A DNA stretch of 57,608 nucleotides, from positions 1 to 57,608 of the forward strand of contig CAMAQA010000007.1 of the NCBI GenBank assembly GCA_945860415.1. The letters run 5' to 3'. The notes below the pieces were generated by a model that did not search any database, was not told the origin of the DNA, and saw only the letters and a list, made by a program, of their open reading frames with translations. Source of the DNA: Bacteriovorax stolpii. Lineage in GTDB: Bacteria; Bdellovibrionota; UBA1018. Below, one piece after another: positions 16,797 to 27,174 of the stretch. Position 1 is the first letter of the stretch. Each line of letters begins with the position of its first letter. The position numbers were made by a program, and so were the translations under genes.

Positions 16797-19303
16797 TGCT
16801 CCCCCGGTTTCTCGGTTCGGGTTCCTCGTCCTCCGGTGAAAGGATTGTTGTCGGAGTTGATCTGCTCATTAGCCTGACCTTCGAGTCCGCTGTCAATCGT
16901 CTCGGCGGTCTTGGGCTTGTAGGAGGTGATGTCTCCGATTTCGGGCAGGCGGCGGATCATGTCGTCGCGGTATTCACGCAGGTTGTCTCTGCCACCGGCC
17001 TGCTTTTCGATGAAGTCGTCGCGCTCCTTGAGCTTGCGATCCAGAAGGGCCCGGACCTTCTCGTACTGCCTCACGATGTGAGGAGTCATGAAGATGAGCA
17101 GGTTGGTCTTCTCGGTGGTGCTGCTCTTCGAGCGAAACAACCAGCCCAGGAGGGGGATGTCGCCCAGCAGCGGAACCTTCGAAACGACTTCGCTCATCTT
17201 GTCGCGGATCAGGCCGCCGAGGACGACGGTGTCGCTATCGGCCACCACGACCGAAGTCTGCGCATTGCGCTCGGTGGTGGCAAAGGCGAGCTGCTGGACC
17301 TGCGAAGGGAGCTCACGATTGGAGATGTCGGCAAGCTTGGTGGTGACGTCCAGCTTGACGAAGTTGGACATCTTGTTGATCTGCGGCTTGATCTTGATCG
17401 AGAGCGATACGGATTCCTTGGTGACCGAGGTGCTTGTGGAGCCCTGGATCGCCACCACCGATGGAACCGGAATCTTCTCTGCGCTCTCGAAGGTTGCCTC
17501 GGTATTGTCGAGGGTCAGGATCTGTGGCGTGGCCAGCACGTTGGCATAGCTGTTGGTTTGCAGCGCCTTGATGAGTCCCTGCACGCTGGACACCGTGATG
17601 CTCTGTCCTCCGATGCTCAGGGTCTTTTTTGCTCCATGGGTGAATCCGAGCACCATGCCCTTCTGCGAAAGCGGGTTCTGCAGGAAGTTGAAAAGATCCG
17701 CGTTCGGCGTCGAGCCGATGCCGGAGACGGGGTTGATGACGTTCGTGGAGAACTGGAACTCGCGCGAGATGAGCATCTCCATGATGACGACTTCGACGTA
17801 GACTTCATCGCGCGGGATATCGAGCTTGGCCACCACGCGCTGCAGCGTGACGAAGTCGCCGGGGCTTGCCGTCACGACGAGCGAGTTGGTTGCCTTGTCG
17901 GCCGAAACCTTGATGGTGCCTTCGAAAAGGCTGGTGGTGACCGGATTGATTCCGGTGCCACCGCCCGGAGACGGAGCGCCGGCCCGAGGCCCCGCCTGCG
18001 ACAGGTTGTTCAGGGTGCTGGCGATTGCCTCGGCTTCCGCGAACTGCAGGTAGACGACATGGACCTTTCCTCCGCCGGTCTGGGCGGGGATCTTCTGGTC
18101 GAGCTTGTTCACGAGCTCGCGAACCTGGTCAGCGCCCTTCGAGTTGGCATGGACAATGAGGTTGTTCGTGCGCTCGTCAGCGATGATCGTATTGATGATC
18201 CCGCCTTCCTTGGTGCGACGGGCGTTGAAACGGCTGCCGCCGAATCCACCGCCACCCGGACGCGGGGCGCCGCCGGATCCCGCCGTGGTTCCAGGAATCA
18301 AGGTGTCGATCAGCTTCGAGAGCTCGGTCGCGGAGGCAAACTTCACCGCAATGACTTCGATGCCGGCGTCGTAGCCCTCGATGTCGAGGATTTCGAGCAT
18401 GCGCTGGATCTTGGCGATATTGGCCCCCGTGTCCGTCACGATGACCGTGTTGGTCTGGTCATGGGGCAGGATTCGCGAGCTCGAGGGCATGAAGCTGCGG
18501 AGCACGCGCGTGATGTTTTCTGCGTCGATGTACTTGAGCGGGAAGACTCGTGTAATGAGCGCATCGCTGTCGGGCGAGTAGTCGCCCGTGAACGTCTTCA
18601 GCTGCTTGTCGCGTGCGTCGCGCTGCCGGGCGATGCGGATGTAGTTGCCTGAAGGAATCAGCGCAAAACCCGTCATGTCGAGGGCGGTCAGGAACGCCTT
18701 CCACGCGTCGCCCACGGTGATGGGGGAGTTCGAAATGATGGTGACGCGACCCTTCACGTCCTTGTCGAGGATGAAGTTCTTTCCTGTGAGCTTTCCGAGC
18801 GTCTTGGCGATGTCCATGATGTCGGCATCCGGAAAGTTGAAATCCGTGACGACCTCCTTGCCGCCCGCGCCCAGCCCGGTTTCATCGTCGATCTTGATCA
18901 CCTCGACTTTGGCGGCGCCGGGAGCCTGGATGACGCCGCCGGGAGTGGTGCCTCCCATGGAGATTCCCTGGGAAGGTGTTGTATTGCGGGGGGGTGATCC
19001 GCCACTGACAGTTGGAGCTCCGGCCTGGGGAGCCGGGCGCTGCATGTCGCTCGGAAACTGTGGAGAGTCCTCCTCGAAGTCCTCATCATCGAAAAAGTTG
19101 CTTCCGCCTCGTGCGCCGCCCGGAGGAGCTGCAAAGGGATTCGTGAACGTCTTCGACCCTCCATCGAATCCGTCGTCTTCCGCGCGAGCGGAGCTGTTCA
19201 GGATGCCGAGAAGTGCCGCCGCTGCAATGAGCGTGGTCGCCAGCGTCAGCCATCGAATCGGTCGGAGTGCGGCGTCGGGTGAGGCTTGCCTTTTCATGAG
19301 CAT
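16793..19303 (-). CDS. gspD: Type II secretion system outer-membrane secretin GspD
   Basis: From ATG 19303 the product is 836 residues. An ATG at 19339 is open in frame, but AAGGA sits only before 19303, and this start gives a clean signal peptide (LTLATTLIAAAALLGILNSSARAED). A Gly/Pro/Asp-rich low-complexity stretch (about 45-125) precedes the N0-N3 periplasmic domains (FNFPDADIMDIAKTLGKLTG for N0) and the C-terminal secretin domain (VYVEVVIMEMLISREFQF, VPLLGDIPLLGWLF). GspD forms the outer-membrane gate. Gly-rich loops in N2/N3 are notable (GSGGAPRPGGGGFGG). Confidence 0.95.
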   Translation of the reverse strand: MLMKRQASPDAALRPIRWLTLATTLIAAAALLGILNSSARAEDDGFDGGSKTFTNPFAAPPGGARGGSNFFDDEDFEEDSPQFPSDMQRPAPQAGAPTVSGGSPPRNTTPSQGISMGGTTPGGVIQAPGAAKVEVIKIDDETGLGAGGKEVVTDFNFPDADIMDIAKTLGKLTGKNFILDKDVKGRVTIISNSPITVGDAWKAFLTALDMTGFALIPSGNYIRIARQRDARDKQLKTFTGDYSPDSDALITRVFPLKYIDAENITRVLRSFMPSSSRILPHDQTNTVIVTDTGANIAKIQRMLEILDIEGYDAGIEVIAVKFASATELSKLIDTLIPGTTAGSGGAPRPGGGGFGGSRFNARRTKEGGIINTIIADERTNNLIVHANSKGADQVRELVNKLDQKIPAQTGGGKVHVVYLQFAEAEAIASTLNNLSQAGPRAGAPSPGGGTGINPVTTSLFEGTIKVSADKATNSLVVTASPGDFVTLQRVVAKLDIPRDEVYVEVVIMEMLISREFQFSTNVINPVSGIGSTPNADLFNFLQNPLSQKGMVLGFTHGAKKTLSIGGQSITVSSVQGLIKALQTNSYANVLATPQILTLDNTEATFESAEKIPVPSVVAIQGSTSTSVTKESVSLSIKIKPQINKMSNFVKLDVTTKLADISNRELPSQVQQLAFATTERNAQTSVVVADSDTVVLGGLIRDKMSEVVSKVPLLGDIPLLGWLFRSKSSTTEKTNLLIFMTPHIVRQYEKVRALLDRKLKERDDFIEKQAGGRDNLREYRDDMIRRLPEIGDITSYKPKTAETIDSGLEGQANEQINSDNNPFTGGRGTRTEKPGEQ

Positions 19304-19325
19304 GGCGCGTGTTTCCTTTGTGGCG

Positions 19326-20441
19326 TCATCGGATGTCATACGAAAATTGCTGCTGCCGGCCGTCCCGCTTCACGCAGAGATCGACATGGTTGGCGGTCTT
19401 GAGTGATCCCAGGAGTTCCAAAGCCTTGGCCGGATCATTCACCGGCTGGCCGTCGATGCCGCAGATGATGTCCTGGTCCTTCAAGCCGAGTTTGGCGAAG
19501 AACCCATCAGGGATGACCTGGAAAAGCTTGTAGCCGGCCGGAACGCCGTTCTCGTAGTGCGGAACGGCGCGCGCCTGGGTCAGCACGCTGTTCAGGTCGG
19601 TGAAGGCGCGGTCGAGATCCAGGCGAGGCACATTGAAGTTGTTGCCGGTGCGCTCGACGCCTGCCGTCTGCTTGCCGGCTCCGGAGCGACTCAGCGTGAC
19701 GCGTCCCGCGGCGGCATCCTCCGGAATCTCGACGAACTCGCGTCTTCCGCTCGCGATGTTGAGGAAGGTCACGCGACTCGGCTCGATCTTCAGCACGCGG
19801 ATCTTCGATGGGATTTCATCTTCGACGCGGACCGGGTAGACCAGCGAGGCAGACTTGTCTTCAATCGTCGCGATGGATTTCAGCTCATTCTTCAGGATCA
19901 GCGTGCCTACCAGGTTCAAAGGAAGGCTGGTGGCCTGGGGCGCGCCTCCGAGATCGAGTCCGGGGCCCCCGGGAGTGGTGTCGCCTGGAATCAGTCCCTT
20001 GCTGCTGAAGAGGTTCCTGCTCCAGATGCTCGCATCATCCTCTTCTCGCGGCTGCAAAGAGCCTCGAGATACGCCGCCAGAAAACTCGGGCGTGCGCGAA
20101 TCCGGAAGCTTGTTCTCGATCCAGAGCGAGGCGAGATCCGCGAGAAAGAACGCTGAAAGAATGAGCGCAAGTAGGGTTCCGTAGAATCCGGCACCGCGAC
20201 GCTGGACTGCCGAACCGGTCCACTCGAGCATGGCGCGCCAGTCCCAGGTCTTTGGCAGTGACTTGGCAAGATCCTGGGGAAGCAGTTTTTGGAATCGCTC
20301 GCGCACGCGAAGGCGTTCACTCAGCTGTTCAAGGCGCTCCGTCAACGTCTCGACGCCGGGCCGAAGTCGTGCGCGAGCGGAAGCGGATTTTTCTCCGATT
20401 CGACTCATCACTTCCTGAAAACGTTGCTTCCAGATGCTCAT
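19326..20441 (-). CDS. gspC: Type II secretion system protein GspC (PDZ-containing)
   Basis: From ATG 20441 (GGAG just upstream; the frame is open to an ATG at 20474 without a binding site) the product is 371 residues. It has a long basic, coiled cytoplasmic N-terminus, one membrane segment (FYGTLLALILSAFFLADLASL, about 88-108), a periplasmic homology-region domain (LPLNLVGTLIL) and a C-terminal PDZ domain (GYKLFQVIPDGFFAKLGL, IICGIDGQPVND). GspC links the platform to the secretin. It is the first gene of the operon, and no clear promoter was recognised ahead of it. Confidence 0.9.
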   Translation of the reverse strand: MSIWKQRFQEVMSRIGEKSASARARLRPGVETLTERLEQLSERLRVRERFQKLLPQDLAKSLPKTWDWRAMLEWTGSAVQRRGAGFYGTLLALILSAFFLADLASLWIENKLPDSRTPEFSGGVSRGSLQPREEDDASIWSRNLFSSKGLIPGDTTPGGPGLDLGGAPQATSLPLNLVGTLILKNELKSIATIEDKSASLVYPVRVEDEIPSKIRVLKIEPSRVTFLNIASGRREFVEIPEDAAAGRVTLSRSGAGKQTAGVERTGNNFNVPRLDLDRAFTDLNSVLTQARAVPHYENGVPAGYKLFQVIPDGFFAKLGLKDQDIICGIDGQPVNDPAKALELLGSLKTANHVDLCVKRDGRQQQFSYDIR

Positions 20442-20529
20442 GTCCGCTCCGTCGCTCCGAGTTAACGCAAGCATGATGCCAACCGGCGAAAAAAAACACG
20501 GCGATTTCCTGACGGCGATTGAATCGAAA

Positions 20530-20543
20530 TTTACCAGCGTAAA
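20530..20543. promoter_or_regulatory. Palindrome TTTAC-CAGC-GTAAA upstream of gspC
   Basis: A perfect 5-bp inverted repeat with a 4-base spacer lies 89 bases upstream of the chosen gspC start. It could be an operator for the secretion operon. It is short enough to be chance in isolation. Confidence 0.3.
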
Positions 20544-20619
20544 TCACGGCGACAGCCGGGCGCGACGAAGTCTTGGCGGTATTTTCGACGGCCGCGCTTC
20601 TGCCACCCGCGTCGCGCGC

Positions 20620-20632
20620 TGACAAATTGTCA
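20620..20632. promoter_or_regulatory. Putative operator, copy 1 (TGACAAATTGTCA)
   Basis: TGACAA and TTGTCA are inverted around a single A. An 11-base identical core recurs exactly 40 bases downstream, about four helical turns, so both sites face the same side of the DNA. The position ahead of the acyl-CoA dehydrogenase start suggests a dimeric repressor site, perhaps of TetR type. Confidence 0.55.
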
Positions 20633-20659
20633 AAGCAGGTGCTTGATGGAGGCATCGAC

Positions 20660-20672
20660 GGACAAATTGTCA
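20660..20672. promoter_or_regulatory. Putative operator, copy 2 (GGACAAATTGTCA)
   Basis: This is the second copy of the GACAAATTGTCA palindrome, 72 bases upstream of the acyl-CoA dehydrogenase ATG; only the first base differs from copy 1. Confidence 0.55.
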
Positions 20673-20743
20673 TGTACTGGAATTCATCTCCGGATCCGGA
20701 CTACAATCAGGCGACTACAAACCGATCCGCAGGGAGATTCATC

Positions 20744-22486
20744 ATGGCTGTCACCACCAATTCACTCATGAAGTCGATGTTCTTTGGAGAGATTCGCGAG
20801 GATCTGCTCTTTCCGTATCCGGCGATGACACAGGAGACGGTGGAGACTGTGGGCATGGTGGTGGATTCAGTCCAGAAGTTCGCGAAGGACCACGTGCGCG
20901 CCACGGAATGGGATGACAAGGGCGCAATGCCGCGAGAGATCCTGAATTATGCCGCTGAACTCGGATTGATGGGGCTGGCAGTGCCTGAGGAATTCGGAGG
21001 CCTGGGGTTCAAACAGGGGGCCTATTCGCGAATCTTCCAGGAACTTGCTGGAATTGACGGCGCGCTCGCGGTGACACTCGGCGCGCACCAGAGCATCGGC
21101 TACAAGGCCGTGCTGCTCTTCGGAAGTGACGAGCAGAAGAAGCGCTGGCTGCCGAAGCTGGCATCCGGCGAATGGGTGGCCTGCTACTGCCTGACCGAGC
21201 CGGGCAGCGGCTCGGATGCCGCCTCGATCAAGACGAAGGCGACGCTCTCACCGGACGGACGATACTACACCCTTACCGGCAACAAGCTGTGGATCACCAA
21301 CGGCGGAATCGCGAACTTCATGACTGTTTTCGCGAAGACCGAAGCAGTGGACAAGAAGACGGGCGAGAAGACCGAGAAGGTGACCTGCCTGGCAGTAGAG
21401 CTTCCGACCGAAGGGGTGAGCGTCGGTCCAGCCGAGCACAAGCTCGGTATCCGTGCCTCGTGGACCAATGCCATCCATTTCGACAATGTTCGCGTCCCCG
21501 TGGAGAACGTGGTTGGTGGCGATGGCCAGGGCTTCAAGGTCGCGATGGGCGTGCTGAACCATGGACGAATGGGCCTCGGTGCCGGCGGAGTGGGTGGTGC
21601 AAAGAAGATTTTCGAGGCTGCGGTGCTCCATGCCAATGAGCGCGTGCAGTTCAAGAAGAAGATCGGCGAATTCGGCATGATCAAGGAGAAGATCGGCCGC
21701 ATGATGTCGAACATCTACGCCGCCGAGAGCATGGTCTACATGACCACCAGCCTGATCGATCGCGGCGACATCGACTACTCGCTCGAAAGCGCGATTGCCA
21801 AGGTGTTCTCGAGCGAGATGCTCTGGGAAGTCGTGGACGAGAACATCCAGATCTGGGGCGGTCTCGGTTACATGAAGGAGTATCCCTACGAGAAGGCGCT
21901 TCGCGATGCCCGCATCAACCGCATCTTCGAAGGCACCAATGAAATCCTTCGGGCCTTTGTTGCGCTTTCAGGAATGCAGGGCCCCGGCCAGGAGCTCGCA
22001 GGCCTTGCAGACGCCATCAAGCATCCTTTGAAGGGCCTGGGCCCGGTCAGTGATTTTGCCATCCGAAAAGTCCGTCAGCGGGTCTTTGGCGCAAGCATGG
22101 AAAAGGCGCATCCGTCCCTGAAGAAGGAAGCGGCGATGATCGAGGAGTTTGCGGTCGAATTCGCGACCAACGTGGAAGTGCTCCTGCGCCGCCACGGAAA
22201 GAGCATCCACCTCATGCAGTTCGCCCAGAAGCGCATCGCTGACATTGCGATCGACCTGTATGCAATGATGTGCCTGGTTTCACGGGTGACCGGACAGGTG
22301 CAGAAGCATGGAGTGGAGAAGTGCGACCTGGAGATTGCGCTCGCCCGAAGCTTCTTCCATCGGGCAGGGGTGCGTATCCGCAACAATTTCGTCGCGATCG
22401 ATCGAAACGACGATGAGCTGATGAAGTTCATCGCCGAAAAGGCCTATGAGCAGGGCGGCTGCCAGTTCGACATCCTCAAGGACTGA
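20744..22486 (+). CDS. Acyl-CoA dehydrogenase (VLCAD-like, with C-terminal extension)
   Basis: From ATG 20744 (GGGAG upstream) the product is 580 residues, longer than the 380-residue short/medium-chain enzymes and close to the very-long-chain type. This FAD enzyme makes the first double bond in fatty-acid beta-oxidation. Motifs seen are the FAD/substrate loop CYCLTEPGSGSDAASIKT, the WITNGG segment, the FAD-binding QIWGGLGYMKEYPYEKALRD and the catalytic-base region RINRIFEGTNEILR with the usual Glu. About 160 residues follow the core, a helical domain like that of VLCAD. It is a single-gene unit, preceded by twin palindromes. Confidence 0.93.
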   Translation: MAVTTNSLMKSMFFGEIREDLLFPYPAMTQETVETVGMVVDSVQKFAKDHVRATEWDDKGAMPREILNYAAELGLMGLAVPEEFGGLGFKQGAYSRIFQELAGIDGALAVTLGAHQSIGYKAVLLFGSDEQKKRWLPKLASGEWVACYCLTEPGSGSDAASIKTKATLSPDGRYYTLTGNKLWITNGGIANFMTVFAKTEAVDKKTGEKTEKVTCLAVELPTEGVSVGPAEHKLGIRASWTNAIHFDNVRVPVENVVGGDGQGFKVAMGVLNHGRMGLGAGGVGGAKKIFEAAVLHANERVQFKKKIGEFGMIKEKIGRMMSNIYAAESMVYMTTSLIDRGDIDYSLESAIAKVFSSEMLWEVVDENIQIWGGLGYMKEYPYEKALRDARINRIFEGTNEILRAFVALSGMQGPGQELAGLADAIKHPLKGLGPVSDFAIRKVRQRVFGASMEKAHPSLKKEAAMIEEFAVEFATNVEVLLRRHGKSIHLMQFAQKRIADIAIDLYAMMCLVSRVTGQVQKHGVEKCDLEIALARSFFHRAGVRIRNNFVAIDRNDDELMKFIAEKAYEQGGCQFDILKD

Positions 22487-22562
22487 GCGGCTCGAGAAAC
22501 AGAGCCTGTCGAAGTTTTTTCCAGGTGGCGAGCGTTGTGCGCCCGCATCTGGGTCGGTCACG

Positions 22563-22588
22563 CCGGCCGGGGAAGATCTCCCGGCCGG
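22563..22588 (+). terminator. Possible terminator of the acyl-CoA dehydrogenase gene
   Basis: CCGGCCGGG pairs with CCCGGCCGG (9 bp) around a short loop. Only TTTC follows, so termination may be weak. Confidence 0.5.
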
Positions 22589-22737
22589 TTTCACTTCAGG
22601 ACTTTCAGGCACTTAACATTGCTCACGCTGGGCCTTTCGTGCTCCAGTCGACTGCTGGCATCTCGCTTGCTCTATGGGGCGGCCCCCGCGATGATGCGGG
22701 TCATCAAGTGGTTGGAAAGCAGGACGTGAGATGAGGC

Positions 22738-22756
22738 AATTTTTTGTCAAAAAATT
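22738..22756. promoter_or_regulatory. A/T-rich perfect palindrome AATTTTTT-GTC-AAAAAATT
   Basis: An 8-bp perfect inverted repeat around GTC stands out in GC-rich sequence, about 47 bases upstream of the carD -35 box. It could be an operator, a DNA-bending or UP-like element, or a weak bidirectional terminator. Confidence 0.45.
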
Positions 22757-22802
22757 CACCTTTAATATCAATAGCTTGCGGCGTGATGGCGCCGTGTCAG
22801 GA

Positions 22803-22831
22803 TTGACTCAGGCTATAAGAAGTGCTAAGGT
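22803..22831 (+). promoter_or_regulatory. Putative sigma-70 promoter of carD
   Basis: The -35 box TTGACT (22803-22808) is 17 bases from the -10 TAAGGT (22826-22831), which has the extended TGC in front of it. Transcription would start near 22838, giving a leader of about 70 bases. Confidence 0.6.
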
Positions 22832-22909
22832 CCGGCAGTCCTAAATTCTGCCCGTACGGAAGTTTTTCCCCGGTCATCAGTTTTGGGCGAATTCGGAGGT
22901 AGTACACTC

Positions 22910-23404
22910 ATGGCAGGTCCAATGTTCAAAGTCGGCGACAACGCGGTTTATCCAGCTCATGGAGTGACTGTCGTCAAGCGCATCGACGAGCGCGAGGTCG
23001 GTGGCAAGAAGAAGAGCTTTTATGTCCTCCAGGTCATCGAAAACCAGATGACCATCATGGTTCCGACCGAGAATGCCGATTCCGTCGGTCTTCGCGAGAT
23101 CATCTCTCCCAAGGACGTGCAGGCCGTCTACAAGATCCTGAAGCAGCGGAACGTCAAGATCGACCAGACCACCTGGAATCGCCGCTATCGCGAGTACATG
23201 GAAAAGATCAAAACCGGCTCGGTGTTCGAGATCGCCGAAGTGCTGCGTAACCTTTTCCTCCTGCGCCACAGCAAGGATCTTTCGTTCGGCGAGCGCAAGA
23301 TGCTCGACCAGGCGAAGGCGCTGCTCGTTCGCGAAATCTCGCTCGCGAAGCGTGCCCAGGAAGCCGTGATCGAGCAGGAAATTCAGACTATTTTCGCCTC
23401 CTGA
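22910..23404 (+). CDS. carD: CarD/CdnL-family RNA-polymerase-binding regulator
   Basis: The product is 164 residues from ATG 22910, which has GGAGGT at 22895-22900. The N-terminal RNA-polymerase-interaction domain (about 1-60) is the CarD/TRCF Tudor-like fold: FKVGDNAVYPAHGVTVVKRI. The C-terminal helical domain (about 70-160) ends in LAKRAQEAVIEQEIQTIFAS. The length and lack of a zinc/HMGA region match CdnL of Myxococcus rather than the larger CarD. CdnL stabilises open complexes at housekeeping promoters. It has its own promoter and a strong terminator. Confidence 0.94.
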   Translation: MAGPMFKVGDNAVYPAHGVTVVKRIDEREVGGKKKSFYVLQVIENQMTIMVPTENADSVGLREIISPKDVQAVYKILKQRNVKIDQTTWNRRYREYMEKIKTGSVFEIAEVLRNLFLLRHSKDLSFGERKMLDQAKALLVREISLAKRAQEAVIEQEIQTIFAS

Positions 23405-23420
23405 TCTGAACTATTCTTGA

Positions 23421-23465
23421 CCCCGGGCAAGCGCGGCAATGGAGCCGCCGGCCCGGGGTTTTTTT
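23421..23465 (+). terminator. Strong terminator after carD, abutting the cysS start
   Basis: CCCCGGGC (23421-23428) pairs with GCCCGGGG (23451-23458), with an inner GCGGC/GCCGC stem and a loop, followed by seven T. The cysS ATG at 23466 touches the T-tract. Confidence 0.85.
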
Positions 23466-24958
23466 ATGTCCATTCGACCAATTCGCCTGACGAACACGCT
23501 GACCGGAAAGAAAGAGCTGCTCGAAACCCTCGAGCCCGGAAAGCTCTCGCTCTATTCCTGCGGACCGACCGTCTACAACCTGATCCACATCGGAAACCTC
23601 CGAGCGGCGATGGTTGCCGATATGTTCTTTCGACTCTTCAGGCGTGCGGGCTATGACGTGAACTTCGTCCGGAACTATACGGACGTTGACGACAAGATCA
23701 TCACTCGTGCTCGGCAGGAGGGCACCACCTCCGAGGACATCGCGCGCAAGTACATCGCGGAAGTGGAAAAGGACTACGCCGTAGCTGGGCTGCTGGAGCC
23801 CAACCACAAGACGACCGTGACCACCCATATGGCCGAGATCATCTCGATGATTGAAAAGATCATCGCGCATGGCCAGGGCTACGTGGTCGAGGGCGAAGTG
23901 TTCTTCTCGGTGAAGGACTTTCCGGGGTACGGCAAGCTCTCTCACCGGAACATCGATGAGCTCGAGGCCGGAGCCCGCGTCGAGATCAACGAAAAGAAGC
24001 GAAATCCGCTGGATTTCTCGCTCTGGAAGCCGGCGAAGCCGGGCGAGCCGTTTTGGGAATCACCGTGGGGCAGGGGGCGTCCGGGCTGGCACATCGAGTG
24101 CTCGGCGATGGCTTCGAAATGGCTGGGCGATCGCATTGATGTCCATCATGGTGGCGAGGATCTCGTGTTTCCGCACCATGAGAACGAAATCGCGCAGAGC
24201 GAAGCGGCCTGCGGCAAGGCTCCCTTCGTGAAGTACTGGCTGCATTCCGCCTTCCTGACGCTCTCGAAGGAAAAGATGTCGAAGAGCATCGGCAATGTAT
24301 TCCTGGCTCGCGACTTCCTCACGCAGTACAGCGGCGAGATCGCGCGGTACCTGCTCCTGTCCGTGCATTATCGCTCGATCATCGACTTTGGTGACGAGTC
24401 CATCGAGAACGCGATGACTGGACTCACGCGAATCTACGAAGCCAAGCACAAGGCGAAGGCGCTTGCTGGCGCGAAGCGCGCCGTGCCGGATCTGCGCGCC
24501 GAATCACTCTGGGGTGATTTTGTCGCCGAATGCGAGAAGACCCGAGAACAGATCCTGGAGGCGATGGCGAATGACTTCGGAACGCCTGAAGTGCTTTCCG
24601 CCGTTTTTCAGCTCACTCGCGAGTTCAACCGCATCTCCGTCGAACCGCTCGCGCAGGCAACGCCTTCGGCGGTCCTCGGAGCCCAGGCGTTCATCGGTAT
24701 CCTCGAGAATGATCTCGGCGATCTGATGGGGCTCGGCAGGCTCGATCCGGAAAAGGCGCTCGCAGATCTGGCGCGCGTGAAAGCCGCGCGTTCCGGTGGA
24801 AAGATTTCTCCGGAGCAGGTCGAGGCGCTGATCGTCGAACGCCGCAATGCGCGAGCCGCGAAGAATTTCGGGCGTGCCGACGAGATCCGCAAGGAGCTCC
24901 TCGAAAAGGGCGTCGAGATCAAGGACGGCCCGCAGGGAACCACCTGGGAGTACCGTTG

Positions 24959-24959
<1 letters not shown>
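23466..24959 (+). CDS. cysS: Cysteinyl-tRNA synthetase
   Basis: From ATG 23466 the product is 497 residues, slightly longer than the usual 460-480. This class I enzyme charges tRNA-Cys. Signatures are [19 protein letters not shown] (zinc Cys and HIGH-type HIGN), [19 protein letters not shown] and EKMSKSIGN (KMSKS). The anticodon-binding C-terminus includes [19 protein letters not shown]. The start chosen matches the conserved N-terminus; an in-frame ATG at 23439 lies in the loop of the upstream terminator. No Shine-Dalgarno sequence is visible for either. The stop overlaps the uvrB start (TGATG). Confidence 0.95.
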
Positions 24960-27106
<2,147 letters not shown>

Positions 27107-27174
27107 GCGGCCGTCCGCCACTTCTGGTTTCGCGCTTGCAAAGCTGAAGGCTTCAACAACCCAGGAGGTTTTGC

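Larger units (their letters stand above)
20442..20743. other. Divergent intergenic region between gspC and acyl-CoA dehydrogenase
   Basis: This 302-base stretch separates the leftward secretion operon from the rightward acyl-CoA dehydrogenase gene. It holds the palindrome TTTACCAGCGTAAA (20530-20543) and two TGACAAATTGTCA-type sites described separately. The dehydrogenase frame is open back to 20573, but the ATG at 20744 is the supported start. I see no convincing sigma-70 promoter in either direction. Confidence 0.6.
22487..22909. other. Intergenic region between acyl-CoA dehydrogenase and carD
   Basis: This 423-base gap holds a hairpin terminator (22563-22588), an A/T-rich palindrome (22738-22756) and a good promoter for carD (22803-22831). 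Short open frames here have no binding sites or family resemblance, so I see no gene. Confidence 0.6.

Noticed and set aside
16796-18652. 618-codon open frame on the plus strand across gspD
   Set aside because: It is antisense to a clear secretin gene. GC-rich genes often leave long open antisense frames; the translation is rich in Leu, Asp, His and Val with no domain.
20573-20743. N-terminal extension of acyl-CoA dehydrogenase
   Set aside because: It would cover the twin palindromes and has no binding site, while GGGAG sits before ATG 20744.
22525-22734. Short open frame between acyl-CoA dehydrogenase and carD
   Set aside because: Starts across the terminator, no binding site and low-complexity translation.
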